From contig CAZIJO010000001.1 in the NCBI GenBank assembly GCA_964539515.1, positions 44,008-108,007 of the forward strand: a stretch of DNA of 64,000 nt. Direction: 5' to 3'. The stretch is from JADLHS01 sp964539515. GTDB taxonomy: Bacteria > Verrucomicrobiota > Verrucomicrobiia > Limisphaerales > JADLHS01. The notes under the pieces were generated by a model. That model was not told the DNA's origin. It worked only from the letters and a program-made list of their open reading frames with translations, and ran no database searches. Below are positions 36,224-44,790 of the stretch, one piece after another. Each line of letters starts with the position of its first letter. Positions within the stretch are counted from its first letter, which is position 1. The translations under genes and the position numbers were made by a program.

Positions 36224-36586
36224 GACGGCAGAAACATCTTGCGCAGGAAAATGGAAAGAAAACCGATGGCGATTGGGCTGCGCCTTCGAATTCTCTCCGC
36301 TGCCGTCCGTTTCGTTATTTTTCAGCGCCCGAGGTTTCGGCCAAGCAGCGTTCAAACTCACGACTTTTTCCGAGCCGCCGGCTACGTTCGCCGACCATTG
36401 CCAAAGGCTGCTGCGCCATCTCCCGCTCAGCGCAATCCAGTGGGTCAACATCGCCAATCAACGGGTGACTTTCACGACCCTCCAGAAGACGGGAACCGGG
36501 GCCAAGAGATTTGGTGCGGAAGAATTCCCGGAAGAACTGCCACCCGATCCGGAACCAGAACCTTTATCGCCATCCATTTTTCTGCC
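36224..36586 (+). other. Gap between pair-1 genes, with a possible small coding frame
   Basis: Unlike the other pairs, DUF1553 and DUF1501 genes are separated here by 363 bases. A frame open across the gap is described at 36273-36590. The gap is not simple noncoding filler, since its reading ends in an ATGA overlap with the DUF1501 start. Confidence 0.4.
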
Positions 36587-36590
36587 ATGA
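36273..36590 (+). CDS. Possible small hypothetical protein (105 residues, TTG start)
   Basis: A frame from TTG 36273 ends at a TGA (36588-36590) that overlaps the DUF1501 ATG as ATGA. The product has no signal peptide and reads naturally from about residue 25, with FADHCQRLLRHLPLSAIQWV and a Pro/Glu-rich tail ending EPEPLSPSIFLP. There is no ATG in frame and I know no family. The ATGA coupling, the typical spacing device of this locus, is the main argument for reality. Confidence 0.3.
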   Translation: MGCAFEFSPLPSVSLFFSARGFGQAAFKLTTFSEPPATFADHCQRLLRHLPLSAIQWVNIANQRVTFTTLQKTGTGAKRFGAEEFPEELPPDPEPEPLSPSIFLP

Positions 36591-37999
36591 ATATTTCTGC
36601 CCTCCAGACTCGTCGCGATTTTCTCGGCACGCTCAGCGCCGGCCTGGGTGGTATTGCCCTGACCTCGCTCATGCGGGGCGAGGCGTTCGCCGCCCTGCCG
36701 CCGCATCACGCGCCGAAGGCCAAGCGCGTCATCCAACTGTTCATGAACGGCGGGGCAAGCCAGTGCGACCTGTTCGACTACAAACCGCAGCTCATCGCGC
36801 GGCACGGTCAGAAGTTCGATCCTGGCGCCGGCCAGCGCGTCGAGGCCACCGTCAGCGTCCCGGGCGCCTTGATGAAGTGCCCGTTTGAGTGGGCGCAGCA
36901 CGGGCAGTCCGGCCGCTGGGTGAGCAGCGCGTTGCCGCATCTCGCCCGGCACGTGGACGACATGGCCTTCCTCATGGCCATGCAATCGAAATCCAACGTT
37001 CATGGTCCAGCGGCGTATCTCCAAACCAGCGGTTTCCTGCTGCCGGGCTTTCCCTGTGCGGGGGCATGGATTTCCTATGCGCTGGGCAGTCTGGCCGACA
37101 ATGTGCCGGCCTTCGTCGCGTTGCCTGATGCCCGCGGACTGCCTTACAACGGCCGCAGTGCGTTCACGTCGGGTTTCCTGCCGGCGAACCACCAGGGCAC
37201 CATCATCAACCCCTCCGCCCCCCAGCCGATGACCCATCTGCAGCCGCCGGCGGGCGCGCCGCACATCACGCCGGCCAGCCGGGACGCCGGTCTCGCGCTG
37301 CTGGGCGAACTGAACGCCGCGCACGCCGCGGAGCGCCCGGACGATTCCCGGCTCACGGCGCGCATCCAGAGTTACGAACTCGCCGCCCGGCTGCAACTTT
37401 CCGCGCCCGAATTGCTGAACCTGGCAAGCGAGACGGAAGCGACAAAAAAGCTTTATGGGATCGACCAATCGGAAACCGCCGATTTCGGAAAACGCTGCCT
37501 GCTGGCGCGGCGCATGGTGGAGCGCGGGGTGCGTTTTGTGCAGGTGTGGAGCGGTCAGGGCGGGGGCGCGGACAATTGGGACAACCATGGCGATATCCCG
37601 AAGGAACTCACGGCGGCCGCCCGCAAAATGGACCTTCCGGCTGCCGGGTTGCTCGTGGACTTGAAGACGCGGGGACTGCTCGACGACACCCTGCTCGTGT
37701 GGACGACCGAGTTTGGCCGGATGCCGTTCACCCAGGGCAACACGCTCGGCCGCGATCACAACGGCGGCACGTTTGTCTCCTGGTTCGCCGGGGCCGGCAT
37801 CAAGCCGGGAGTGGCTTTCGGCGAAAGCGATGAGTGGTCGTGGAAAGCAATTCAGGGCGTGACGACCAGCTACGATTTTCACGCCACGATTCTTCACCTG
37901 CTCGGTATCGACCACGAGAAGCTCACTTTCCGCCATAGCGGCATCGATCGCCGGCTGACGGATGTGCGTGGCCACGTGATCAAGGAAATCCTCGCTTGA
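36587..37999 (+). CDS. DUF1501 protein (Tat-exported, alkaline-phosphatase fold), pair 1
   Basis: The product is 470 residues from ATG 36587. The Tat signal is TRRDFLGTLSAGLGG. The mature part carries RVIQLFMNGGASQCDLFDYKP, NVHGPAAYLQTSGFLLPGFP, GVRFVQVWSGQGG, TEFGRMPFTQ and RDHNGGTFVSWFAGAGIKPG, with the ending FRHSGIDRRLTDVRGHVIKE. This is the DUF1501 family, distantly related to sulfatases and alkaline phosphatases through conserved Asp/His metal ligands (TEFGR, DHN). Its exact hydrolytic role is unproven; in this context action on sulfated or phosphorylated glycans is plausible. The frame extends upstream to 36239, but the Tat signal fixes the start. The stop overlaps the next TTG start (TTGA). 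Confidence 0.92.
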   Translation: MNISALQTRRDFLGTLSAGLGGIALTSLMRGEAFAALPPHHAPKAKRVIQLFMNGGASQCDLFDYKPQLIARHGQKFDPGAGQRVEATVSVPGALMKCPFEWAQHGQSGRWVSSALPHLARHVDDMAFLMAMQSKSNVHGPAAYLQTSGFLLPGFPCAGAWISYALGSLADNVPAFVALPDARGLPYNGRSAFTSGFLPANHQGTIINPSAPQPMTHLQPPAGAPHITPASRDAGLALLGELNAAHAAERPDDSRLTARIQSYELAARLQLSAPELLNLASETEATKKLYGIDQSETADFGKRCLLARRMVERGVRFVQVWSGQGGGADNWDNHGDIPKELTAAARKMDLPAAGLLVDLKTRGLLDDTLLVWTTEFGRMPFTQGNTLGRDHNGGTFVSWFAGAGIKPGVAFGESDEWSWKAIQGVTTSYDFHATILHLLGIDHEKLTFRHSGIDRRLTDVRGHVIKEILA

Positions 38000-40953
38000 A
38001 GCCGATTGGCCTGGCCATTTGGGCAGCGGCCCTTGCCCCCGTCGCGGGGTGGGCGACGCCGGACTTCGTCAAGGAGGTCCGCCCAATCCTGGAGCGAAGT
38101 TGTTTTGGTTGTCACGGGCCGGAGAAGCAGAAGAACGGCTACCGCCTTGATGTCCGCGACATTGCCCTCAAAGGCGGGGACAGCGGCAACCCTGCCATCA
38201 TTCCGCACAATGCGAAGGCGAGTCCGCTGATTCGTTTCGTCAGCGGCGAGGACGAAGAAATGGTCATGCCACCCAAAACGAGCCCGGCCCCACGATTGAG
38301 CGCGGCCGAGGTGCAGATGTTGCGGGAATGGATCGATGCCGGCCCCGCCTGGCCGGATGCCCTGGCTGGCGCGACGGCGGATGGCGCTCCGCACTGGTCG
38401 CTGGCGCCTTTGGTGAAGCCTGCTTTGCCGGCCGCGAAGGGAAACCCGATTGACGCCTTCATCCGCGCCCGGCTGAAGGAGAAAAACCTTGCACCTTCCG
38501 CCGAAGCGGACCGGCGCACGCTCATTCGGCGCGTCAGTTACGACCTCACCGGTTTGCCGCCCACGCCCGAGGAGGTGGCGGCGTTTGTGGCGGACCCGGA
38601 CCGGCAAGCGTACGAGAAACTTGTTGCCCGCCTGCTCGCGTCACCGCGTTATGGCGAGCGCTGGGCGCGGCACTGGCTCGACACGATTCACTTTGCGGAC
38701 TCGCACGGTTACGAGCACGACCTCGGCCGGGACAACGCGTGGCGTTTCCGCGATTATGTGATTGAGGCCTTCAACCAGGACACCCCGTGGCCCCGTTTCA
38801 TCCGCGAGCAGCTCGCCGCCGATGTTTTCTATCCCGACGCTCCCCGGCTCACGGCGGCGCTCGGTTATCTCGGGGCCGGCACGTTTGATCTGAGTACCTT
38901 CACCACGGGGCCGGTCACCTTCGATTATCTCGATCGCGATGACATGGTCACGCAGACGATGGCGAGCTTCGTCAGCACCACCGCAAACTGCGCGCGTTGT
39001 CATGCGCACAAGTTCGATCCCATCTCGCAGGAGGATTACTACGCATTGCAGGCGGTCTTTGCCGGCGTGCTGAAGGGGGACGTGGCTTACGATGAAGATC
39101 CCGCGGTGGCGAATGAGCGTCGCCGCTGGAAGAGCCTGCTGACCGCCGCGGACAAGAAGGACCCCGCGGTTCTTCTCGCCGCGGAACACGAGCCGCTGGT
39201 GAGTGCCTGGCTGGCGAAGCAGGGCCGGGGCGTGAACTGGCAACCGCTGGCGGTCGAAACGTTTCTTGCCACCGATGGGTCGACGTTGACCCGCATGACC
39301 AATGGCGGCTTCCTTGCGGGCGGCTCGCGGCCGGACAAGGACACCTATACCCTCACCGCCACCACGGCGCTTTCGAACCTGACCGCACTGCGATTGGACG
39401 TGCTCGCCCACGAATCGTTGCCGATGCGCGGTCCCGGGCGGAACGAAAACGGCAACCTGCATCTCTCCGAGATCGAGCTGCGCGTTTTTGAGAGTGGGGC
39501 CACCAATTCGCAGCCGGTGAAGTTCCGGCGCGCCACGGCGGACTTCAACCAGAAGGACTGGGGGATCGAGCGCGCGCTCGACGGTGACATCAAGACGGCC
39601 TGGGGCATTCACCCCGCGGTGGGACAATCGCATCATGCGGTTTTCGAACTCGCGGACCCTCTCGCGCCCAAAGCCGGCGACCGACTCGCCGTCATTCTCA
39701 AGCAAGCGCACGGGGGCGGCCATCTGATCGGCGCTTTCAGCCTTGCGGCGACCGCCGACAACGCTACTAATGCCGCGGCCCGTCCCCTGGAAGTCGACGC
39801 CGCCCTTGCGCTGACGCCGGCCGAGCGCACCGAGTCGCATCGGGTCGCGCTGGCGGCGTACGCCCTGCGCCTCGCCGCGAATGAAGCCCTCGCCAGGCTG
39901 CCGCCGCCCGCCGTGGTTTATGCGGCCGCCGCATCGGTTAAGATCGTCGGCGGTGAAACGCGCTCCGTGTCCGAACCCAAAGTGGTCAACGTTTTGCAGC
40001 GCGGTGAATTCGACAAACCGCGTTCCGTGGTCGAGCCCGGGGCGCTCTCGGCGCTGACGCAACTGCCGGCGCGTTTTGCGCCGAAGAATCCAAAGGACGA
40101 GGGCGAGCGGCGCGCGGCGCTGGCCGACTGGCTGGCGCACCCGGACAACGTGCTGACCTGGCGCAGCATTGTGAATCGTGTCTGGCATTACCATTTTGGC
40201 CGCGGCCTCTGCGATACGCCCAGCGACTTTGGCAAAATGGGGGGCACACCGTCGCATCCGGAACTCATCGACTGGCTGGCGGTGTGGTTCCGCGATGAGG
40301 CGAAGGGTTCGCTCAAGGAGCTGCACCGGCTGATCGTCACCAGCGCCACGTACCGGCAATCCGCCCAGCAACGGGAAGCCCCCGCGAACGTCGATGGCGA
40401 AAACCGACTGCTCTGGCGACAGAACCGCCACCGTCTCGAGGCGGACACTTTCCGGGACTTCACCCTGGCTGCTTCGGGCGCGCTCGATCTGAAGATGGGG
40501 GGGGCGGCAATCAAACACTTCAAAGAAGGGCCGGGGCCGCAGCTCACGCCGGCGCTCGATTATGCCGTTTACGACTGGTCGCGACCGGAAGCCGCGCGCC
40601 GCAGCATTTACCGTTATGTCTGGCGCGGCATTGCCGACCCGTTCATGGAAGCGCTCGATTTTCCGGATCTCGGTTTGCTCTCGCCGGTGCGGGGATTCTC
40701 CGCGTCCTCGCTGCAAGCGCTCGTGCTTTACAACAATGACTTCGTCCTGCACCAGAGTGCGGTTCTGGCGAAGCGGGTTGAAACGGAAGCCAACACGCTG
40801 GAGTCGCAGGTCAACCGCGCCGGGCAACTGGTCTGGCTGCGGGAGTTGACGGCCGCGGAACAGCACGAGTTCACCGGTTTTGCCCAAACCCACGGTTTGC
40901 CGGCGCTGTGCCGGCTGCTTTTCAACAGCAACGAATTCCTTTTTGTCGAATGA
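37996..40953 (+). CDS. PSCyt1-DUF1549-DUF1553 protein, pair 2
   Basis: The product is 985 residues. The start is TTG 37996, overlapping the stop of the previous gene (TTGA), and gives a clean signal peptide (GLAIWAAALAPVAGWA). PSCyt1 has CFGCH (about 35) and PSCyt2 has NCARCHAHKFDPIS (about 330). A beta-rich module with weak repeats (about 420-620) separates them from DUF1553 (about 700-980), with TWRSIVNRVWHYHFGRGL, SDFGKMGGTPSHPELIDWLA and the C-terminal SNEFLFVE. It closely resembles the pair-1 protein, suggesting tandem duplication. DUF1501 follows with an ATGA overlap. Confidence 0.94.
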   Translation: MKPIGLAIWAAALAPVAGWATPDFVKEVRPILERSCFGCHGPEKQKNGYRLDVRDIALKGGDSGNPAIIPHNAKASPLIRFVSGEDEEMVMPPKTSPAPRLSAAEVQMLREWIDAGPAWPDALAGATADGAPHWSLAPLVKPALPAAKGNPIDAFIRARLKEKNLAPSAEADRRTLIRRVSYDLTGLPPTPEEVAAFVADPDRQAYEKLVARLLASPRYGERWARHWLDTIHFADSHGYEHDLGRDNAWRFRDYVIEAFNQDTPWPRFIREQLAADVFYPDAPRLTAALGYLGAGTFDLSTFTTGPVTFDYLDRDDMVTQTMASFVSTTANCARCHAHKFDPISQEDYYALQAVFAGVLKGDVAYDEDPAVANERRRWKSLLTAADKKDPAVLLAAEHEPLVSAWLAKQGRGVNWQPLAVETFLATDGSTLTRMTNGGFLAGGSRPDKDTYTLTATTALSNLTALRLDVLAHESLPMRGPGRNENGNLHLSEIELRVFESGATNSQPVKFRRATADFNQKDWGIERALDGDIKTAWGIHPAVGQSHHAVFELADPLAPKAGDRLAVILKQAHGGGHLIGAFSLAATADNATNAAARPLEVDAALALTPAERTESHRVALAAYALRLAANEALARLPPPAVVYAAAASVKIVGGETRSVSEPKVVNVLQRGEFDKPRSVVEPGALSALTQLPARFAPKNPKDEGERRAALADWLAHPDNVLTWRSIVNRVWHYHFGRGLCDTPSDFGKMGGTPSHPELIDWLAVWFRDEAKGSLKELHRLIVTSATYRQSAQQREAPANVDGENRLLWRQNRHRLEADTFRDFTLAASGALDLKMGGAAIKHFKEGPGPQLTPALDYAVYDWSRPEAARRSIYRYVWRGIADPFMEALDFPDLGLLSPVRGFSASSLQALVLYNNDFVLHQSAVLAKRVETEANTLESQVNRAGQLVWLRELTAAEQHEFTGFAQTHGLPALCRLLFNSNEFLFVE

Positions 40954-42353
40954 GCAATAACGCCCCCATCTCGCGCCGTCATTTTCTCCGCACCATCGGC
41001 GCCGGCTTCGGCAGCCTGGCGCTGGCGGATTTGTTTGTGCGCGACGCCCTCGCCGCCGGGGTGGCGCATCATCCCGCCAAGGTCCGCCGGGTGATTCAGT
41101 TGTTCATGACCGGCGGCGCCAGCCCGATGGACACGTTCGATTACAAGCCGATGCTGGAAAAGCTGCATGGCCAGATGCTCGGGCCCAAAGTGAAGCCGGA
41201 AGGATTCACCGGCGAGGTGGGGGCGATCATGAAGAGCCCGTTCGAATTTGCGCAACACGGTCAAAGCGGCCGCTGGGTGAGCAGTGTTTTTCCTGAACAA
41301 GCCAAGCTCGTGGACGAAATGGCCTTCCTCATGGCCATGCAGTCGAAAACGAACGTCCACGGTCCGGGCACTTACATGATGAACAGCGGTTTCCTGCTGC
41401 CCGGGTTCCCGTGCATGGGCGCCTGGATTTCCTATGCCCTCGGAAATCTCACCGACAATCTGCCGACCTTTGTGGTCCTGCCGGATGCGAAAGGCCTGCC
41501 CTACAACCAGCGCGGTTGCTTTTCGTCCGGGTTCCTGCCGGCCGTGCATCAGGGCACCGTGATCAATGCTGCAAGCCCGCGGCCCGTGCCGGATTTGTTC
41601 GCGGGCGACAAGTTCGCCTTCGCCAAGCGGGACGGGGATGCCGCGAGCCTGGCGCTGTTGAACAAGATGAATCGCGCCCACGCCGAACAACACCCCGGCG
41701 ATTCCCGGCTCGAAGCCCGCATCGCCAGCTACGAACTCGCCGCCAAAATGCAGCTGTCCGCACCCGAAGCGTTCGATGTGATGCGGGAGCCGGCCTCCCT
41801 GCGTGCCAGTTACGGCCTGGATGACAAAGTCACCGAGGACTTCGGACGCCGCTGTCTGCTCGCCGCCCGATTGGTCGAGCGCGGTGTGCGCTTTGTTCAA
41901 GTCTGGAGCGGACCTCAGGGCGCGACGGGCAATTGGGACAACCACGCCAGCATTCCCAAGGAACTCCCGCCGATGGCCGCAAGCGTGGACCGGCCGATCG
42001 CCGCTTTGCTGCGCGATTTGAAATCTCGCGGTCTCGCCGACGACACGCTTGTGATCTGGACCACTGAGTTCGGGCGGACGCCCTTTGCGCAAAGTGGCGT
42101 CGGTCGCGACCACAACGGCGGCAGTTTTGTCACCTGGCTTTGGGGCGCGGGCATCAAACCCGGCATCGCGTACGGGCAAAGCGACGATTGGGGTTATCAA
42201 GCCGTGGAGAACAAGACGTATTGTTACGACCTCCATGCCACCGTTCTCCACCTGCTCGGCATCAACCATGAGCGCCTGACGGTGCGGCAGAACGGCATCG
42301 ACCGCCGCCTGACCGATGTGCATGGCCACGTCATCAAAGAAATATTGGCGTGA
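40950..42353 (+). CDS. DUF1501 protein, pair 2
   Basis: The product is 467 residues from ATG 40950, overlapping the DUF1553 stop (ATGA). The Tat signal is SRRHFLRTIGAGFGS. Family marks are RVIQLFMTGGASPMDTFDYKP, NVHGPGTYMMNSGFLLPGFP, GVRFVQVWSGPQG, TEFGRTPFAQ and RDHNGGSFVTWLWGAGIKPG. It is nearly colinear with the pair-1 DUF1501 protein. As in other loci it should act with the preceding cytochrome-like protein outside the cytoplasm. It ends the first pair block. Confidence 0.94.
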   Translation: MSNNAPISRRHFLRTIGAGFGSLALADLFVRDALAAGVAHHPAKVRRVIQLFMTGGASPMDTFDYKPMLEKLHGQMLGPKVKPEGFTGEVGAIMKSPFEFAQHGQSGRWVSSVFPEQAKLVDEMAFLMAMQSKTNVHGPGTYMMNSGFLLPGFPCMGAWISYALGNLTDNLPTFVVLPDAKGLPYNQRGCFSSGFLPAVHQGTVINAASPRPVPDLFAGDKFAFAKRDGDAASLALLNKMNRAHAEQHPGDSRLEARIASYELAAKMQLSAPEAFDVMREPASLRASYGLDDKVTEDFGRRCLLAARLVERGVRFVQVWSGPQGATGNWDNHASIPKELPPMAASVDRPIAALLRDLKSRGLADDTLVIWTTEFGRTPFAQSGVGRDHNGGSFVTWLWGAGIKPGIAYGQSDDWGYQAVENKTYCYDLHATVLHLLGINHERLTVRQNGIDRRLTDVHGHVIKEILA

Positions 42354-42557
42354 ACCCGAACGCGCAAGCCAAGCGGCGATACGACCTCCATGATCCACGT
42401 TTCAAGACCTCTGGCTACCAGGGCCCAAGAAATCTGTGCGGACTTGCATGCAAACGAGCATCCAGGACTCGCCGTGCCCATGAAGCCCGTCACATCAGAC
42501 CCCGATCAACCTTTGATCCGCGAGCGGGGGACGCGCGACCGGAGCGTGGAGAATTGT

Positions 42558-42586
42558 TTGACACCTGCGCCGGCTGGTAAGATAAG
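42558..42586 (+). promoter_or_regulatory. Possible sigma70-type promoter before the prepilin-like gene
   Basis: TTGACA (42558-42563) and GATAAG (42581-42586; four of six bases match TATAAT) are separated by exactly 17 bases. The start codon follows at 42620. It is the best -35/-10 pair that I found in the window; use is not proven. Confidence 0.45.
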
Positions 42587-42619
42587 GTTCTCCCTGTCCT
42601 GCAAACCCAGATCTGGCTC

Positions 42620-43033
42620 ATGAATTTTGACGCCCACCTGTCTGATTCCGTCCGGCGCATCCGACGACCGCCGCGATCGGGCGGCGGGTTCACCCATATC
42701 GAGTTGCTGGTGGTAATCGCCATGATCGCCCTCCTCGCGGCGATGCTGCTGCCCGCGCTCGCGCGCGCCAAATACGCGGGCAGGCGGTCCGCCTGCAGCA
42801 ACAACATTCGCCAGCAATACCTCAGCCAGATCCTGTATGCGGACGACAGTGCCGGGAGGTTCCTCTTGGATGCCGACCCCAGCCCCGACTACCACCGCCG
42901 CCCCGGCACTGGCTCCCAAAGCATAGTGGATTGCCCCAAGGTGAAATACGTGGTGAACACGCGGATGGCAGCGTGGTCATCCGTCCCAAGACCCGGTTGT
43001 GCCAGCGCGCCGTCGGTGCCGACGATGGCGTGA
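42620..43033 (+). CDS. Prepilin/pseudopilin-like protein, probably truncated
   Basis: The product is 137 residues. Near the N-terminus, GGGFTHIELLVVIAMIALLAAMLLPALARAK is a type IV prepilin (type II secretion pseudopilin-like) methylation signal and membrane helix, of the kind hugely expanded in Verrucomicrobia. It is followed by ACSNNIRQQYLSQILYADDSAGRF, the start of the usual C-terminal domain. Full-length relatives are usually clearly longer, and the last 30 residues (AWSSVPRPGCASAPSVPTMA) look out of frame, so it is likely a frameshifted or shortened gene. The His in GFTHIELL replaces the common Leu. Confidence 0.65.
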   Translation: MNFDAHLSDSVRRIRRPPRSGGGFTHIELLVVIAMIALLAAMLLPALARAKYAGRRSACSNNIRQQYLSQILYADDSAGRFLLDADPSPDYHRRPGTGSQSIVDCPKVKYVVNTRMAAWSSVPRPGCASAPSVPTMA

Positions 43034-43094
43034 CGCTTTACTACTATTGACTCACAGCTCGAACGCGCAAACCGGCGGCCAAGACGAATGACTC

Positions 43095-44762
43095 ATGGCA
43101 ACTGACTTCAAGCAAACCACGCCGGCGCCAAAAGGCATTTCCCGAGCGTTCACGTTCAGGAGCCCCATCCCACTTGCGTTCCTGCTGGCCCTTTCCCTCC
43201 TGCATCCGGCGCCGGCGGTGCCCGCCGCTGAGCCGGCCCGTGGCTCCCGCGTGTTGGAGCTTCAGCTCCAACGTCGGGATCCCAAGTCGGGTGCCATCAC
43301 CGTCACCACCGAACGAGTGGCCTCGACAAATGTGGCCATCGTGATGATTGACTTTTGGAACTATCACTGGTGCGCGAGTTGGGTGGGCCGTGCCGGCGTG
43401 ATGATTCCGCGGATGAACCAGGCCCTGATCGAGGCGCGCCGGCTGGGCATGACCGTGGTGCATGCGCCCACCGATTGTTCGAGCGGTCACGCCGGCACGC
43501 CGCAACGCGAGATCATGGCGGGTTTGCCGCCATGTCCGTTACCTACGCCGAGCGATTTCAATCCGCCGGCGCCGTGGGGACTGGGCTTCGGCGGCGGCTG
43601 CATGTGTGGCGGGCCGTACCCGTGCGCCGCGAATTACGGCTGGACGCGCGAGGATCCGCGGTTGTTGATTGCCGAAACGGACTTTGTATCGAGCGGGCCA
43701 CGCGAACTCAACAACCTCTGCGTGGCGCGCGGGATCAAGCACATCATCTACTGCGGCGGCGCCGCCAATATGTGTCTTTTGCAAAAACAGGAAGCCATGC
43801 TGGCCATGATCCGGCTCGGCTACCACGGCATCGTGGCCCGCGATATCACGGAGGCGCACAGCGAGTTCACCGCGCCGGGCTCGGCCGACCGGGCAACGGA
43901 GCAGTCGGTGGAATACATCGAAAAACTGATTGGCCCGTCCATCCATCTTGTCCAGGAATTGCGCCGGGCGGGTTGTTGGGATGAACACGCCCTCGTCGAT
44001 GCGCCAATCCTCGTGCCTTGGGGATTCAAATTGCGTCCCAAGTTTTTCGACACCACGTTAGCGGTGAGCCTTTCAATCCCCCGCCTGGCTGGTGTCGAAA
44101 TTCGTTACACTACCGACGGCACTGAACCGGCCCCGCAGTCGCCCCGCTACGTCAACCCGCTTACCTTGAGCGACACCACGACGCTGCGTTGCGCGCCGTT
44201 TCGCGACGGACGCAAGGTCGGACTGGAGAGCGAAGGCTATTTTGTCCGCATGCCGCCGAAACCGCCGTTGCCGGAGGTTTTCCTCTCCGACCTCAAGCCG
44301 CTCAAGATGAACATGGCGATCTGGAGCGAGTGGTACGCCGAAGCGTCACGTCCGGACCCCCGCCCGGATCGCGCCTACGACGACGGCCCGCTGCGCCTGC
44401 GGGGCGTGGACTACAAAAGGGGGATGGGACTGCGCGCCCCCTCCCACTTGCTCTACGAAGTGAAGCCGGAGTTCGATCGCTTCGTGGCCCGGGCGGGCGT
44501 GGATGAGGGACTGCTGAAAAATGATCTGGGCCGGGAGCGGGCGATGTATCCCCACGTGGTTTTCAAAATCGTGATTGACGGACGCGTGGCGGCGGAGAGT
44601 CCGGTGATGCGCATTTCCCAAGAACCATGGCGTTTCAATGTGCCGATCCCGACGGGCAGTCGGGTGATCAGCCTGGCCGCGGCGCACGTCGGTGAATTCA
44701 ACCCGGGTGAGTTGATCCAGTGGGTGGATGCGGGCTTCACCCTCAAGGCAGATGCGAAGTAG
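43095..44762 (+). CDS. Secreted isochorismatase-like protein with chitobiase-C and NPCBM-like modules
   Basis: The product is 555 residues with a signal peptide (about 23-45). Residues about 70-285 show the isochorismatase-like fold: NVAIVMIDFWNYHWC (first Asp), GMTVVHAPTDCS, and IIYCGGAANMCLLQKQEAM holding the usual catalytic Cys. Such enzymes hydrolyse amide or vinyl-ether bonds. Residues about 300-390 (VEIRYTTDGTEPAPQSPRY) match the chitobiase/hexosaminidase C-terminal module, and about 395-550 resemble an NPCBM-type binding module (YKRGMGLRAPSHLLYEV). An extracellular isochorismatase fused to sugar-binding modules is unusual. The insertion GGGCMCGGPYPCAANYGW in the middle is also unusual. 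A GH36-like gene follows after 28 bases. Confidence 0.85.
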   Translation: MATDFKQTTPAPKGISRAFTFRSPIPLAFLLALSLLHPAPAVPAAEPARGSRVLELQLQRRDPKSGAITVTTERVASTNVAIVMIDFWNYHWCASWVGRAGVMIPRMNQALIEARRLGMTVVHAPTDCSSGHAGTPQREIMAGLPPCPLPTPSDFNPPAPWGLGFGGGCMCGGPYPCAANYGWTREDPRLLIAETDFVSSGPRELNNLCVARGIKHIIYCGGAANMCLLQKQEAMLAMIRLGYHGIVARDITEAHSEFTAPGSADRATEQSVEYIEKLIGPSIHLVQELRRAGCWDEHALVDAPILVPWGFKLRPKFFDTTLAVSLSIPRLAGVEIRYTTDGTEPAPQSPRYVNPLTLSDTTTLRCAPFRDGRKVGLESEGYFVRMPPKPPLPEVFLSDLKPLKMNMAIWSEWYAEASRPDPRPDRAYDDGPLRLRGVDYKRGMGLRAPSHLLYEVKPEFDRFVARAGVDEGLLKNDLGRERAMYPHVVFKIVIDGRVAAESPVMRISQEPWRFNVPIPTGSRVISLAAAHVGEFNPGELIQWVDAGFTLKADAK

Positions 44763-44790
44763 AAAACCCAGCGCGGCAGAGCCGCAACCA

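Noticed and set aside
38641..40893. A 750-codon open frame on the minus strand, and similar long antisense frames (2144-3304, 45934-47778, 57389-59587, 59743-61725)
   Set aside because: They mirror well-supported plus-strand genes and have Arg/Gly/His-rich translations without motifs, as expected of high-GC antisense frames.
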